Shown in pieces: positions 29,563-38,821 of a stretch of 64,000 nucleotides of DNA. The stretch lies in contig NZ_AP022618.1 of NCBI RefSeq assembly GCF_010731615.1, positions 3,906,001 through 3,970,000 of the forward strand, read 5' to 3'. Both the position numbers and the translations under genes were made by a program. Under the pieces are notes generated by a model, which saw only the letters and a program-made list of their open reading frames with translations, ran no database searches and was not told the DNA's origin. Position 1 is the stretch's first letter, and each line of letters opens with the position of its first letter. The stretch is from Mycolicibacterium insubricum (GTDB lineage Bacteria > Actinomycetota > Actinomycetes > Mycobacteriales > Mycobacteriaceae).

Positions 29563-30389
29563 CTATCCTTTCACCGCACCGGAGGTCAGGCCGGCGACGA
29601 TCCGTCGCTGGAAAATGAGCACGAAGACGATGATCGGTACCGTGATGACCATCGCGCCGGCGGCGATCGATCCGGTGGGTTCCTCGAATTGCGAACTGCC
29701 GGTGAAGTTTGCGATCGCCACCGGTGCGGTGATGGCCTGCGGGGTGGCGGTCAGCGACAGTGCCAGCAGCAGGTCGTTCCAGGCGAAGATGAACACCAGG
29801 ATCGCGGCGGTGACGATGCCCGGGGTGGCCAGCGGGGCGATCACCCGGCGGAACGCCTGCGCGGGGGTGGCGCCGTCCATCTTGGCGGCCTTCTCCAGCT
29901 CCCACGGGATCTCCCGGAAGAACGCCGACATGGTGTAGATGGCCAGCGGCAGCGCGAAGGTGATGTACGGGATGATCAGCCCCGGCCAGGTGTCGAACAG
30001 CCCGATCTGGCGCCACACGTTGAAAAGCGGTGTCACCAGGGAGATCTGCGGGAACATCGCGATCAGCAGCGCCATTCCCACCAGCAGCTTCTTGCCGGCG
30101 AACTCCAGCCGGGCCACCGCGTAGGCGGTCATCCCGCCGACGACGACGGCGATCACCGTGGTGATCAGCCCGATGCCGATCGAATTGAGCAGTGCCGCAT
30201 CGAATCCGGCGCCGCCGGTGAAGATCGCCCGGTAGTTGGCGAAGGTGATCGACGACGGGATCAGCCGCCCGTCCTTGACCGAGGACGTCGGCTTGAGCGA
30301 CAGCGACAGGATCCAGGCGACCGGCAGCAGCGCGTAGACCAGCACCGCCAGGTTGATCAGCGACCAGCCGGCCACCCGTGAACCGCTCC

Positions 30390-30393
<4 letters not shown>
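29563..30393 (-). CDS. sugB: Trehalose ABC transporter, permease SugB
   Basis: 276-aa inner-membrane permease (Rv1237, 274 aa) with six hydrophobic segments. The EAA loop that contacts SugC is [29 protein letters not shown]. The GTG start at 30393 overlaps the sugA stop as GTGA. Confidence 0.95.
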
Positions 30394-32713
<2,320 letters not shown>

Positions 32714-32730
32714 TCATCCCCTCGTGGGCT

Positions 32731-32749
32731 GCGGCCGGTTTTCGGCCGC
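32731..32749 (-). promoter_or_regulatory. Stem-loop at the predicted 5' end of the lpqY mRNA
   Basis: GCGGCCG-AAAAC-CGGCCGC on the minus strand, a perfect 7-bp stem. It starts right at the transcription start expected from the -10 at 32757-32762. Alternatively it ends the transcript of the preceding YflT gene. Confidence 0.5.
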
Positions 32750-32756
32750 GCCAGGA

Positions 32757-32786
32757 ACGCTAAAGGTCGGGCCACCGACTCCGCAA
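32757..32786 (-). promoter_or_regulatory. Candidate promoter of the lpqY-sugABC operon
   Basis: On the minus strand TTGCGG (32786-32781), an 18-base spacer and TAGCGT (32762-32757). Confidence 0.5.
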
Positions 32787-32820
32787 CACTCTTCCCACCC
32801 GCACCAGGCGTCGCGGACGG

Positions 32821-33339
32821 TTACACCTGCAGATGCGCCAGCATGTCGCGGGCGCGTTCGGCGTTGCGCGGATCGCACAGCACGTCGTAGCGCCCCGCCA
32901 CCAGCTGCATGGTGGACCGGAAGTCCCGGGTGCCGCGGGTTGCCGCGTACGGGACCGCGGCGGTGATCAGGCCGAACACCACGCCGGCGAGGATGCCGGC
33001 GACCAGCGATCCGGCGAAGTTGGCGTTGAACATGCCCAGGATCAGGCCGATGAACATGCCCAGCCAGGCTCCGGTGACCACCCCGCCGCCGAGTACCCGG
33101 GGCCAGGTCAGCCGGCCGGTCACCCGCTCCACCTGCATCAAATCGACGCCGACGATGGTGACCTGCTCGACGGGAAACTGCTCGTCGGACAGGTAGTCGA
33201 CGGCGCGTTGGGCCTCGGCGTAGGTCGGGTAGGACCCGATGGGCCAGCCCTTGGGCGGGGTCGGCAGGCCCGGCAGCTGGCCGCGGCCGCCGGCCTGGCC
33301 GGGTTGTCCGGATTGGAATGGGCTGCTCACGGCTACCAT
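32821..33339 (-). CDS. General stress YflT/17M-like membrane protein (Rv1234-like)
   Basis: 172 aa. A disordered Gly/Gln/Pro N-terminus is followed by the YflT-type domain (PIGSYPTYAEAQRAVDYLSDEQFPVEQVTIVGVDL). Two Gly-rich hydrophobic segments then follow (VLGGGVVTGAWLGMFIGLILGMF and LVAGILAGVVFGLITAAV), and the end DVLCDPRNAERARDMLAHL is conserved in actinobacterial relatives. Function unknown; related B. subtilis proteins are induced by general stress. ATG 33339 or GTG 33330 may be the start. Confidence 0.82.
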   Translation of the reverse strand: MVAVSSPFQSGQPGQAGGRGQLPGLPTPPKGWPIGSYPTYAEAQRAVDYLSDEQFPVEQVTIVGVDLMQVERVTGRLTWPRVLGGGVVTGAWLGMFIGLILGMFNANFAGSLVAGILAGVVFGLITAAVPYAATRGTRDFRSTMQLVAGRYDVLCDPRNAERARDMLAHLQV

Positions 33340-33525
33340 TGTTCCCAACAGCCGGGGCCTTGTCACACCGGCCGGGCAGATTCATCGGCGATCGCCCCGG
33401 CGCCCGAACTCAAAGAATGCCGGACCGCGCCGGCCGCCCTCCCAAGACTGCCGCAGCATACCCACCCCGGGCGTGCGGAATAATCGTCCGCAACGTAGAC
33501 CGCGTATCGACCCGAAGGACCCGCA

Positions 33526-34017
33526 ATGACCACTCCCCCGTATCCCGGCGGCGACGGGTTCTCCGTGCCCGGTGCCACCCCGCCGGTCTCCAGCCCGCAG
33601 CCGATCGACTACCCGGGCAGCTACAGCGGCGGCTACGCGGCCCCGGCGCCGTATCCGGCACCGTCTTACGCCCCGCCGTCGTACCCCGCTCCGTCCTATC
33701 CGGCCCCGTCGTACCCCGGCAGCTACGGGGCCCCGGCGCCGTACGTCGACCCGTACAACCCCTACGGCGCACCGCCCTCGCGCGGCACCAACGGCATGGC
33801 CCTGGCCTCGCTGATCTGCGGTGTGTCCGGTTTCGCGACCTGCGGCGTGAGCGCCGTGGTGGGGCTGATCCTCGGCATCATCGGGATGAACCAGATCAAG
33901 CGCACCGGCGAGGACGGCAACGGGATGGCGCTGACCGGCATCATCCTGGGCGGCCTGGCCGTCGCCGGGTGGATCGTCTACCTGATCATCTTCATCGCCG
34001 CGGTCGCCGCGAGTTAG
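33526..34017 (+). CDS. DUF4190 membrane protein with Tyr/Pro-rich repeats (Rv1233c-like)
   Basis: 163 aa. The N-terminal ~85 residues are Pro/Tyr/Ser/Ala-rich with tandem YPAPSY-type repeats. Two hydrophobic segments follow (GMALASLICGVSGFATCGVSAVVGLILGIIGM and GMALTGIILGGLAVAGWIVYLIIFI), with a short loop NQIKRTGEDGNG between them, typical of DUF4190. The Tyr/Pro repeats resemble those in mycobacterial cell-division and envelope proteins. GAAGGA precedes ATG 33526. Function unknown. Confidence 0.87.
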   Translation: MTTPPYPGGDGFSVPGATPPVSSPQPIDYPGSYSGGYAAPAPYPAPSYAPPSYPAPSYPAPSYPGSYGAPAPYVDPYNPYGAPPSRGTNGMALASLICGVSGFATCGVSAVVGLILGIIGMNQIKRTGEDGNGMALTGIILGGLAVAGWIVYLIIFIAAVAAS

Positions 34018-35022
34018 TTACGCCGGTGGGGTGAACCGCTCCCCGGTGCGGGTCATCCCGGCCGCGCGTCCCTTGCCGGCGATCACCAGCGCCATCTTGC
34101 GGCTGGCCTCGTCGAGCATCTCGTCGCCCAGCAGGACCGCGCCGCGGTGGCCGCCGGCCTGCGATGTCGAGTACTCGTAGGCCTCCAGGATCAGCTCCGC
34201 CCGGTCGTAGTCGGCCTGGCGCGGGCTGAAGATCTCGTTGCCGGCGGCGATCTGGTCGGGGTGCAGCACCCACTTGCCGTCGTAGCCCAGCGCCGCGCTC
34301 TGTCCGGCCACCCGGCGGAACGCCTCGACGTCGCGCACCTTGAAGTACGGGCCGTCTATGGCGGCTTTGCCGGCCGCGCGCGCGGCGATCAGGATCGCCA
34401 TCAGGATGTGGTGGTAGGCGTCGCCGACGACGTAGCCCTCCGGCTGCTCACCGACGACCAGGGTGCGCATGTTCAGGTTGGCCATCAGGTCACCGGGCCC
34501 GAGGACCAGAGCGCCGACCCGCGGGTGGGCGGCGATGGCGTCGAGCTGGCGCAGACCGGCGGCGTCCTCGATCTGGGCGTCGATGCCGATCCCGCCCACC
34601 GGCAGGCCGTGCTCGCGCTCCAACTGGCCCAGCAGCAGGTCCAGGGCGTGCACGTGGCTGATATCGGACACCTTGGGCAGCACGATCACGTCGATGCGGC
34701 CACCGGCGGCCGCCGCGCCGCCGACCACCTCGACGACGTCGGCGTAGGTCCACGGGGTGGTCCAGTCGTTGCAGCGGAAACCCAGCAGCGGGCAGTTCCA
34801 GCCCGGTTCGGCCAGCGCGGCGGCCACCTCGGGGCGCGCGGCCGCCTTCGCGTCAACGGCCACCGCGTCCTCCAGATCCAGGAAGATCTCGTCGGCGGGC
34901 AGCGTCTTGGCCTTGTCGATCATCTTGCGGCTGCTACCCGGAACCGACAGGCACGTCCGCCGCGGGCGGGCCAGCCGATCATCGAGGGCGGCGTTGGGCA
35001 GGGGTCGGTGCTCGCTGTTCAC
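34018..35022 (-). CDS. HpcH/HpaI-family CoA-ester lyase (CitE/malyl-CoA lyase-like)
   Basis: 334-aa TIM-barrel lyase/thioesterase of the CitE-like family, which cleaves or hydrolyses (citra)malyl-CoA-type thioesters. Diagnostic parts are CLSVPGSSRKMIDKA, the metal-binding glutamates in IFLDLEDAVA and IGIDAQIEDAAGL, and LVLGPGDLMANLNM. Longer than M. tuberculosis CitE Rv2498c (273 aa) and closer in size to malyl-/citramalyl-CoA lyases. No citD/citF genes are present, so it is not a citrate lyase subunit. No positional counterpart in H37Rv. GTG start, divergent from the mgtE-like gene; stops abut those of the DUF4190 gene. Confidence 0.85.
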   Translation of the reverse strand: MNSEHRPLPNAALDDRLARPRRTCLSVPGSSRKMIDKAKTLPADEIFLDLEDAVAVDAKAAARPEVAAALAEPGWNCPLLGFRCNDWTTPWTYADVVEVVGGAAAAGGRIDVIVLPKVSDISHVHALDLLLGQLEREHGLPVGGIGIDAQIEDAAGLRQLDAIAAHPRVGALVLGPGDLMANLNMRTLVVGEQPEGYVVGDAYHHILMAILIAARAAGKAAIDGPYFKVRDVEAFRRVAGQSAALGYDGKWVLHPDQIAAGNEIFSPRQADYDRAELILEAYEYSTSQAGGHRGAVLLGDEMLDEASRKMALVIAGKGRAAGMTRTGERFTPPA

Positions 35023-35032
35023 GATTCACTCT

Positions 35033-35038
35033 TACCCT
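35033..35038 (+). promoter_or_regulatory. Candidate -10 box, leaderless mgtE-like gene
   Basis: TACCCT with 7 bases to ATG 35046; no Shine-Dalgarno. Confidence 0.5.
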
Positions 35039-35045
35039 TTCAGTC

Positions 35046-36341
35046 ATGGCGGCGGTCAACAGGGTCTATGCGGCGCAGTTGGCGGGCCTGGTGGTGCTCG
35101 GTCCCGACGGCGAATCACTGGGCCGGGTGCGCGATGTGGTGATCTCCATGAGCATCGTCCGGCAGCAGCCGCGGGTGCTCGGCCTGGTCATCGAGATGCT
35201 GACCCGACGGCGGATCTTCGTCCCGATCCTGCGGGTCACCGCGATCGAGCCGCACGCCGTCACGCTGAACACCGGAACGGTGTCGCTGCGCCGGTTCGCC
35301 CAGCGCCCCGGCGAGGTGCTGGTGCTGGGCCAGGTGCTCGACACCCGGGTCCGGGTCGACGACCCCGAGCTGCCGCAGCTGGTCGGCCAGGACGTGCTGG
35401 TGGTCGACCTGGCGATCGAGCCCAACCGGACCCGCGACTGGATGGTCACCCGCGTGGCGGTGCGCGGTATCCGGCGGCTGCGGCGCGGTGCCGTGCACGT
35501 GGTGCGCTGGCAGAACGTGTCGGGCCTGACGCCGTCGGGACTGGCGATGCCCGACCAGGGGGTGGCCCAGCTGCTGCACCAGTTCGAGGATCAGCGTCCC
35601 ATCGAGGTCGCCGACGCCATCCGCGAGCTGCCGCCCAAGCGGCGCACCGAGGTGATCAACGCCCTCGACGACGAACGCCTCGCCGACATCCTGCAGGAAC
35701 TGTCCGAGGAGGAGCAGTCCGAGCTGCTGCTCCAGCTGAACACCGAGCGGGCCGTCGACGTGCTGGAGGCGATGGACCCCGACGACGCCGCCGACCTGCT
35801 CGGTGTGCTGAACCCGACGCTGACCGAGCTGCTGCTGACCCGGATGGATCCCGAGGATTCCGACCCGGTGCGACGGCTGCTGGCGCACTCACCGGACACC
35901 GCCGGCGGTCTGATGACGACCAGCCCGGTGACCATGGCTCCGGACACCACGGTCGCCGAGGCGCTGGCCCGGGTGCGCGACCCGGACCTGACGCCGGCGC
36001 TGGCGTCGCTGGTGTTCGTGGTGCGCACCCCGACGGCCACCCCGACCGGCCGATACCTGGGCTGCGTGCACCTGCAGCGGCTGCTGCGCGAACCGCCGGC
36101 CAGCCTGGTCAGCGGCATCCTCGACGACGACCTGCCGACCCTGTCGCCGGGCCAGTCGCTGACGTCGGTGACCCGGTATTTCGCCGCCTACAACCTGGTC
36201 TGCGGGCCGGTGATCGACGAGCAGGGCCACCTGCTCGGTGCGGTCACCGTCGACGACCTGCTCGACCACCTGCTGCCGCCCGGCTGGCGCCACCAGGAAG
36301 ACGAAGCCGACCTTCAGCGAGCGGCGGGGCCGGCGCAGTGA
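35046..36341 (+). CDS. MgtE-N/CBS domain protein without channel domain (Rv1232c-like)
   Basis: 431-aa soluble protein. An N-terminal PRC-barrel-like part (LVVLGPDGESLGRVRDVVI, ~15-160) is followed by an MgtE intracellular domain (~190-280, LPPKRRTEVINALDDERLADILQELSEEEQSELL) and a CBS pair (~285-415). The C-terminal membrane channel of true MgtE magnesium transporters is missing, so it probably senses Mg2+ or nucleotides rather than transporting. Its TGA overlaps a GTG (GTGA) that begins the first of three repeat ORFs leading to the DUF1003 gene. Confidence 0.9.
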   Translation: MAAVNRVYAAQLAGLVVLGPDGESLGRVRDVVISMSIVRQQPRVLGLVIEMLTRRRIFVPILRVTAIEPHAVTLNTGTVSLRRFAQRPGEVLVLGQVLDTRVRVDDPELPQLVGQDVLVVDLAIEPNRTRDWMVTRVAVRGIRRLRRGAVHVVRWQNVSGLTPSGLAMPDQGVAQLLHQFEDQRPIEVADAIRELPPKRRTEVINALDDERLADILQELSEEEQSELLLQLNTERAVDVLEAMDPDDAADLLGVLNPTLTELLLTRMDPEDSDPVRRLLAHSPDTAGGLMTTSPVTMAPDTTVAEALARVRDPDLTPALASLVFVVRTPTATPTGRYLGCVHLQRLLREPPASLVSGILDDDLPTLSPGQSLTSVTRYFAAYNLVCGPVIDEQGHLLGAVTVDDLLDHLLPPGWRHQEDEADLQRAAGPAQ

Positions 36342-36454
36342 CCAACCCAGCGAGCCGACGAAGCGGAACGCGGAGCACACCGCGTCCCCTGCCAGTTCCA
36401 CCCACGACCACCCCGAAGCGGGGGGCGGAGCGTTCCGCTGAGGAGCGAGCGTGA
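36338..36454 (+). CDS. Repeat mini-ORF 1 (38 aa)
   Basis: GTG 36338 overlaps the mgtE-like stop (GTGA). The product starts MTNPASRRSGTR and ends GAERSAEERA: basic, Pro/Arg/Thr-rich, no known domain. Its stop overlaps the next GTG. Probably a translational relay rather than a functional protein. Confidence 0.45.
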   Translation: MTNPASRRSGTRSTPRPLPVPPTTTPKRGAERSAEERA

Positions 36455-36567
36455 CCAACCCAGCGAGCCGACGATGCGGAACGCGGCGCACACCGCGTCC
36501 CCTGCCAGTTCCACCCACGACCACCCCGAAGCGGGGGGCGGAGCGTTCCGCTGAGGAGCGAGCGTGA
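36451..36567 (+). CDS. Repeat mini-ORF 2 (38 aa)
   Basis: Same as mini-ORF 1 apart from two residues (Cys for Ser, Arg for Ser). It starts in the GTGA junction at 36451 and ends over the start of unit 3. Preceded by GAGGAGCGAGC. Confidence 0.45.
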   Translation: MTNPASRRCGTRRTPRPLPVPPTTTPKRGAERSAEERA

Positions 36568-36680
36568 CCAACCCAGCGAGCCGACGATGCGGAACGCGGC
36601 GCACACCGCGTCCCCTGCCAGTTCCACCCACGACCACCCCGAAGCGGGGGGCGGAGCGTTCCGCTGAGGAGCGAGCGTGA
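36564..36680 (+). CDS. Repeat mini-ORF 3 (38 aa)
   Basis: Identical product to mini-ORF 2. Its TGA (36678-36680) overlaps the GTG of the DUF1003 gene, so ribosomes finishing here could restart on that gene. Confidence 0.45.
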   Translation: MTNPASRRCGTRRTPRPLPVPPTTTPKRGAERSAEERA

Positions 36681-37339
36681 CCAACCCAGAACCCACCCGC
36701 GGGCGGCGGATCGACACCCCGCGGACCTCCCGTCGTCCGCGGCTGATGCTCCTCAACGTCGACGCCGAGGCGGTCGGCAAGTTCAGCGAGTCCATCGCCC
36801 GGTATCTGGGCACCGGTCGCTACCTGATGTGGCAGACGATCTTCGTCGTCGTCTGGATCTTCTTGAACCTGGTCGCGGTGTTCGGCCGCTGGGACCCGTA
36901 CCCGTTCATCCTGCTGAATCTGGCGTTCTCCACCCAGGCCGCCTACGCCGCGCCGCTGATCCTGCTGGCGCAGAACCGCCAGGAGAACCGAGACCGGGTG
37001 TCGCTGGAGGAGGACCGCCAGCGCGCCGCGCAGACCAAGTCCGACACCGAGTTCCTGGCCCGCGAGCTGGCGGCGCTGCGGTTGGCCGTCGGCGAGGTCG
37101 CCACCCGCGACTATCTGCGCCGCGAACTCGAGGAGCTGCACGAGCGGCTCGACGCGCTGCCGGTCGGTCCGGCACCGGCGGTCAAGAAGCGGCGTAAGAA
37201 GGCCGGCAAACCGCGTCCCGCGGCGCCGGCCGCCCCGCCCGCCGATACCGACGAACTCGATCACGACGTCGAGGCCGATGAGACCTCGTCGTCGCCCGAC
37301 GACAATCCACCGCTGTCGACGTGGCTGCCCGAGGCGTAG
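36677..37339 (+). CDS. DUF1003 membrane protein (Rv1231c-like)
   Basis: 220 aa. An N-terminal arginine-rich stretch precedes the DUF1003 core (~35-135) with two membrane segments (YLMWQTIFVVVWIFLNLVAVF and YPFILLNLAFSTQAAYAAPLILLAQNRQENRDR). A probable coiled coil follows (DTEFLARELAALRLAVGEV...RRELEELHERLDAL), then a Lys/Pro linker and an acidic end. Function unknown. The GTG and first four codons are the same as those copied in each upstream repeat, and the GAGGAG site is also shared. Confidence 0.88.
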   Translation: MTNPEPTRGRRIDTPRTSRRPRLMLLNVDAEAVGKFSESIARYLGTGRYLMWQTIFVVVWIFLNLVAVFGRWDPYPFILLNLAFSTQAAYAAPLILLAQNRQENRDRVSLEEDRQRAAQTKSDTEFLARELAALRLAVGEVATRDYLRRELEELHERLDALPVGPAPAVKKRRKKAGKPRPAAPAAPPADTDELDHDVEADETSSSPDDNPPLSTWLPEA

Positions 37340-37355
37340 CGAACGACCGCGGCGC

Positions 37356-37394
37356 GTGACCGGAATGTGACCATTGCGGTCACAGGGGTAACTT
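37356..37394 (+). promoter_or_regulatory. Candidate OmpR-type (MtrA-like) direct repeat and promoter of the transglycosylase gene
   Basis: GTGACC at 37356 and 37367 (11-base period, N5 spacer), then the inverted form GGTCAC at 37378. A -10-like TAACTT sits at 37389-37394, so the sites cover the -35 region. GTnAC direct repeats spaced by 11 bases are typical of OmpR-family regulators such as MtrA. Confidence 0.5.
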
Positions 37395-37465
37395 GAGTCT
37401 GTACAGTGACACCGTTCACACCATTTCGCCGGCTCCCTGACCGGCAAGAGAAATAGGACGGCCTC

Positions 37466-38740
37466 GTGCACATTGGGGGAAGGTCAGGTTCGCGTTCCGC
37501 GCCGACCGGTGCCGTCAAACCCGCTCTGCACAAAGTCCGCGCGCACGCCGCCGAAATCCTCGGGGCAACGCTGCTGGCGCCGGTCCTGCTGGTCGCGGCG
37601 ACGGGTTCGACGGGTCCGCAGGCCCCGGCCTCGGCGGCCGTCGACGCCGACGTCACCGCACTGGCCGCGGTGCTCTCTCCCCCGCCGAACACCACCGCCG
37701 GACCGGCCGTCGTCGCGATGGCCCGCACACCGGAGAAGTTCCGCTTCGCCACCTCCGCGGTGTCGGCACCGCCGCCGGCCGCCGTCGTCAAGGCCATCGG
37801 GTCGATGCGGATCCCGGCGATGGCGCTGGACGCCTACCGCAACGCCGAGTCGATCATGGCCCGCTCCAACCCCGGCTGCGGGGTGAGCTGGAACCTGCTG
37901 GCCGGCATCGGACGCATCGAGTCCGCGCACGCCAACGGCGGCGCCACCGACGTGCGCGGCACGGCGGTGAACCCGATCTACGGGCCCACGCTGGACGGGT
38001 CCCTGGCCGGCAACGAGGTCATCGTGCAGTCCGTGTCGGCCGGCCGTGTCACCTACGCCCGGGCGCTGGGCCCGATGCAGTTCCTGCCCGGCACCTGGTC
38101 GCGCTACGCCTCCGACGGCAACGGCGACGGCATCGCCGACCCGCAGAACGTCTACGACGCGTCGCTGGCGGCGGCGCGCTACCTGTGCAGCGGCGGGATG
38201 AACCTGCGCGACCAGAACCAGGTCGTCACCGCGATCCTGCGCTACAACAACTCGATGGCCTACACCGCCAACGTGCTGGGCTGGGCGGCCGCCTACGCCA
38301 CCGGCGTCGAGCCGGTGAACCTGCCGACCATCGGCGGCAGCACCCCGCCGCCGATCTCCGACAGCCACCTCGACGCCGGCAACCGTGGCCTCGGCCCGGG
38401 CACGGTGACCGAGTTGGCGTCGGCGACCGATCCGCTGGCGCACCAGCATTCCGACGTCGCCAACCAGCTGTCGGTGCCCCCGGGCCCGACGGCACCCGGT
38501 GAGAACACCGCGGTGACCGGGCGCTGCGCGGTGTTCTGCCTGGAGGGCGCCTCGACGCCCGCCGCGCCCGCTGCGCCGGCCGGCCCCACCAACGGACTGT
38601 TCGCCCCCGAGCCGGTGAGCGAGCCGGCACCGCTGGCTCCGTTCAACTCGTTCGCGCCGCCGCCTGCGCCGGAGCCCGAGCCGGTGCTGCCAGTGGCCAC
38701 CGGGCCGGCGCCGGGTCCCGCGCCCGGCCCGGCCAACTGA
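37466..38740 (+). CDS. Secreted/membrane-anchored lytic transglycosylase (Rv1230c-like)
   Basis: 424-aa peptidoglycan-cleaving enzyme of the SLT-2/MltB-like family. An N-terminal hydrophobic segment (ILGATLLAPVLLVAATGS, ~30-50) exports or anchors it. The catalytic domain (~130-275) has LLAGIGRIESAHA with the catalytic Glu, RALGPMQFLPGTWSRYASDGNGDG and NVYDASLAAARYLC. The rest is a Pro/Ala-rich tail with repeated PAPEPEP and GPAPGPAPGP. GTG start with AGGACGG. The upstream GTGACC repeats suggest cell-wall-linked control. Confidence 0.88.
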   Translation: MHIGGRSGSRSAPTGAVKPALHKVRAHAAEILGATLLAPVLLVAATGSTGPQAPASAAVDADVTALAAVLSPPPNTTAGPAVVAMARTPEKFRFATSAVSAPPPAAVVKAIGSMRIPAMALDAYRNAESIMARSNPGCGVSWNLLAGIGRIESAHANGGATDVRGTAVNPIYGPTLDGSLAGNEVIVQSVSAGRVTYARALGPMQFLPGTWSRYASDGNGDGIADPQNVYDASLAAARYLCSGGMNLRDQNQVVTAILRYNNSMAYTANVLGWAAAYATGVEPVNLPTIGGSTPPPISDSHLDAGNRGLGPGTVTELASATDPLAHQHSDVANQLSVPPGPTAPGENTAVTGRCAVFCLEGASTPAAPAAPAGPTNGLFAPEPVSEPAPLAPFNSFAPPPAPEPEPVLPVATGPAPGPAPGPAN

Positions 38741-38805
38741 TCCCCGCTGAGTCCCGGGCGCTCGTCGCCGCGGTGACCGGTCCGGGGCCGATATCGCCCC
38801 GGGAC

Positions 38806-38811
38806 TAGACT
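38806..38811 (+). promoter_or_regulatory. Candidate -10 box of mrp
   Basis: TAGACT, 10 bases before ATG 38822. Confidence 0.4.
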
Positions 38812-38821
38812 CGATTGCGTT

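Larger units (their letters stand above)
36338..36676 (+). repeat. Three 113-bp tandem repeats, MIRU-like, between the mgtE-like and DUF1003 genes
   Basis: Units begin at 36338, 36451 and 36564; a partial fourth start (36677) is the initiation region of the DUF1003 gene itself. Units 2 and 3 are identical; unit 1 differs at two bases. Each unit holds an inverted repeat GCGGAACGC...GCGTTCCGC (36476/36543 in unit 2), a small hairpin CCCCG-AAG-CGGGG (36524-36536), a GAGGAGCGAGC ribosome-binding region and a GTG. Each unit encodes a 38-residue ORF that ends in GTGA over the next start. This is the architecture of M. tuberculosis MIRUs, with a recognisably similar GACGATGCGGAACG segment. It fills the only gap above 300 bases. 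Confidence 0.85.

Noticed and set aside
36338..36680. Tandem repeats as a CRISPR array
   Set aside because: The units are directly adjacent with no spacers, 113 bp long, and no cas genes are near.
37366..37384. TGTGA...TCACA as a CRP-type site
   Set aside because: The spacer is nine bases rather than six, and the sequence is better explained by GTGACC units with an 11-base period.
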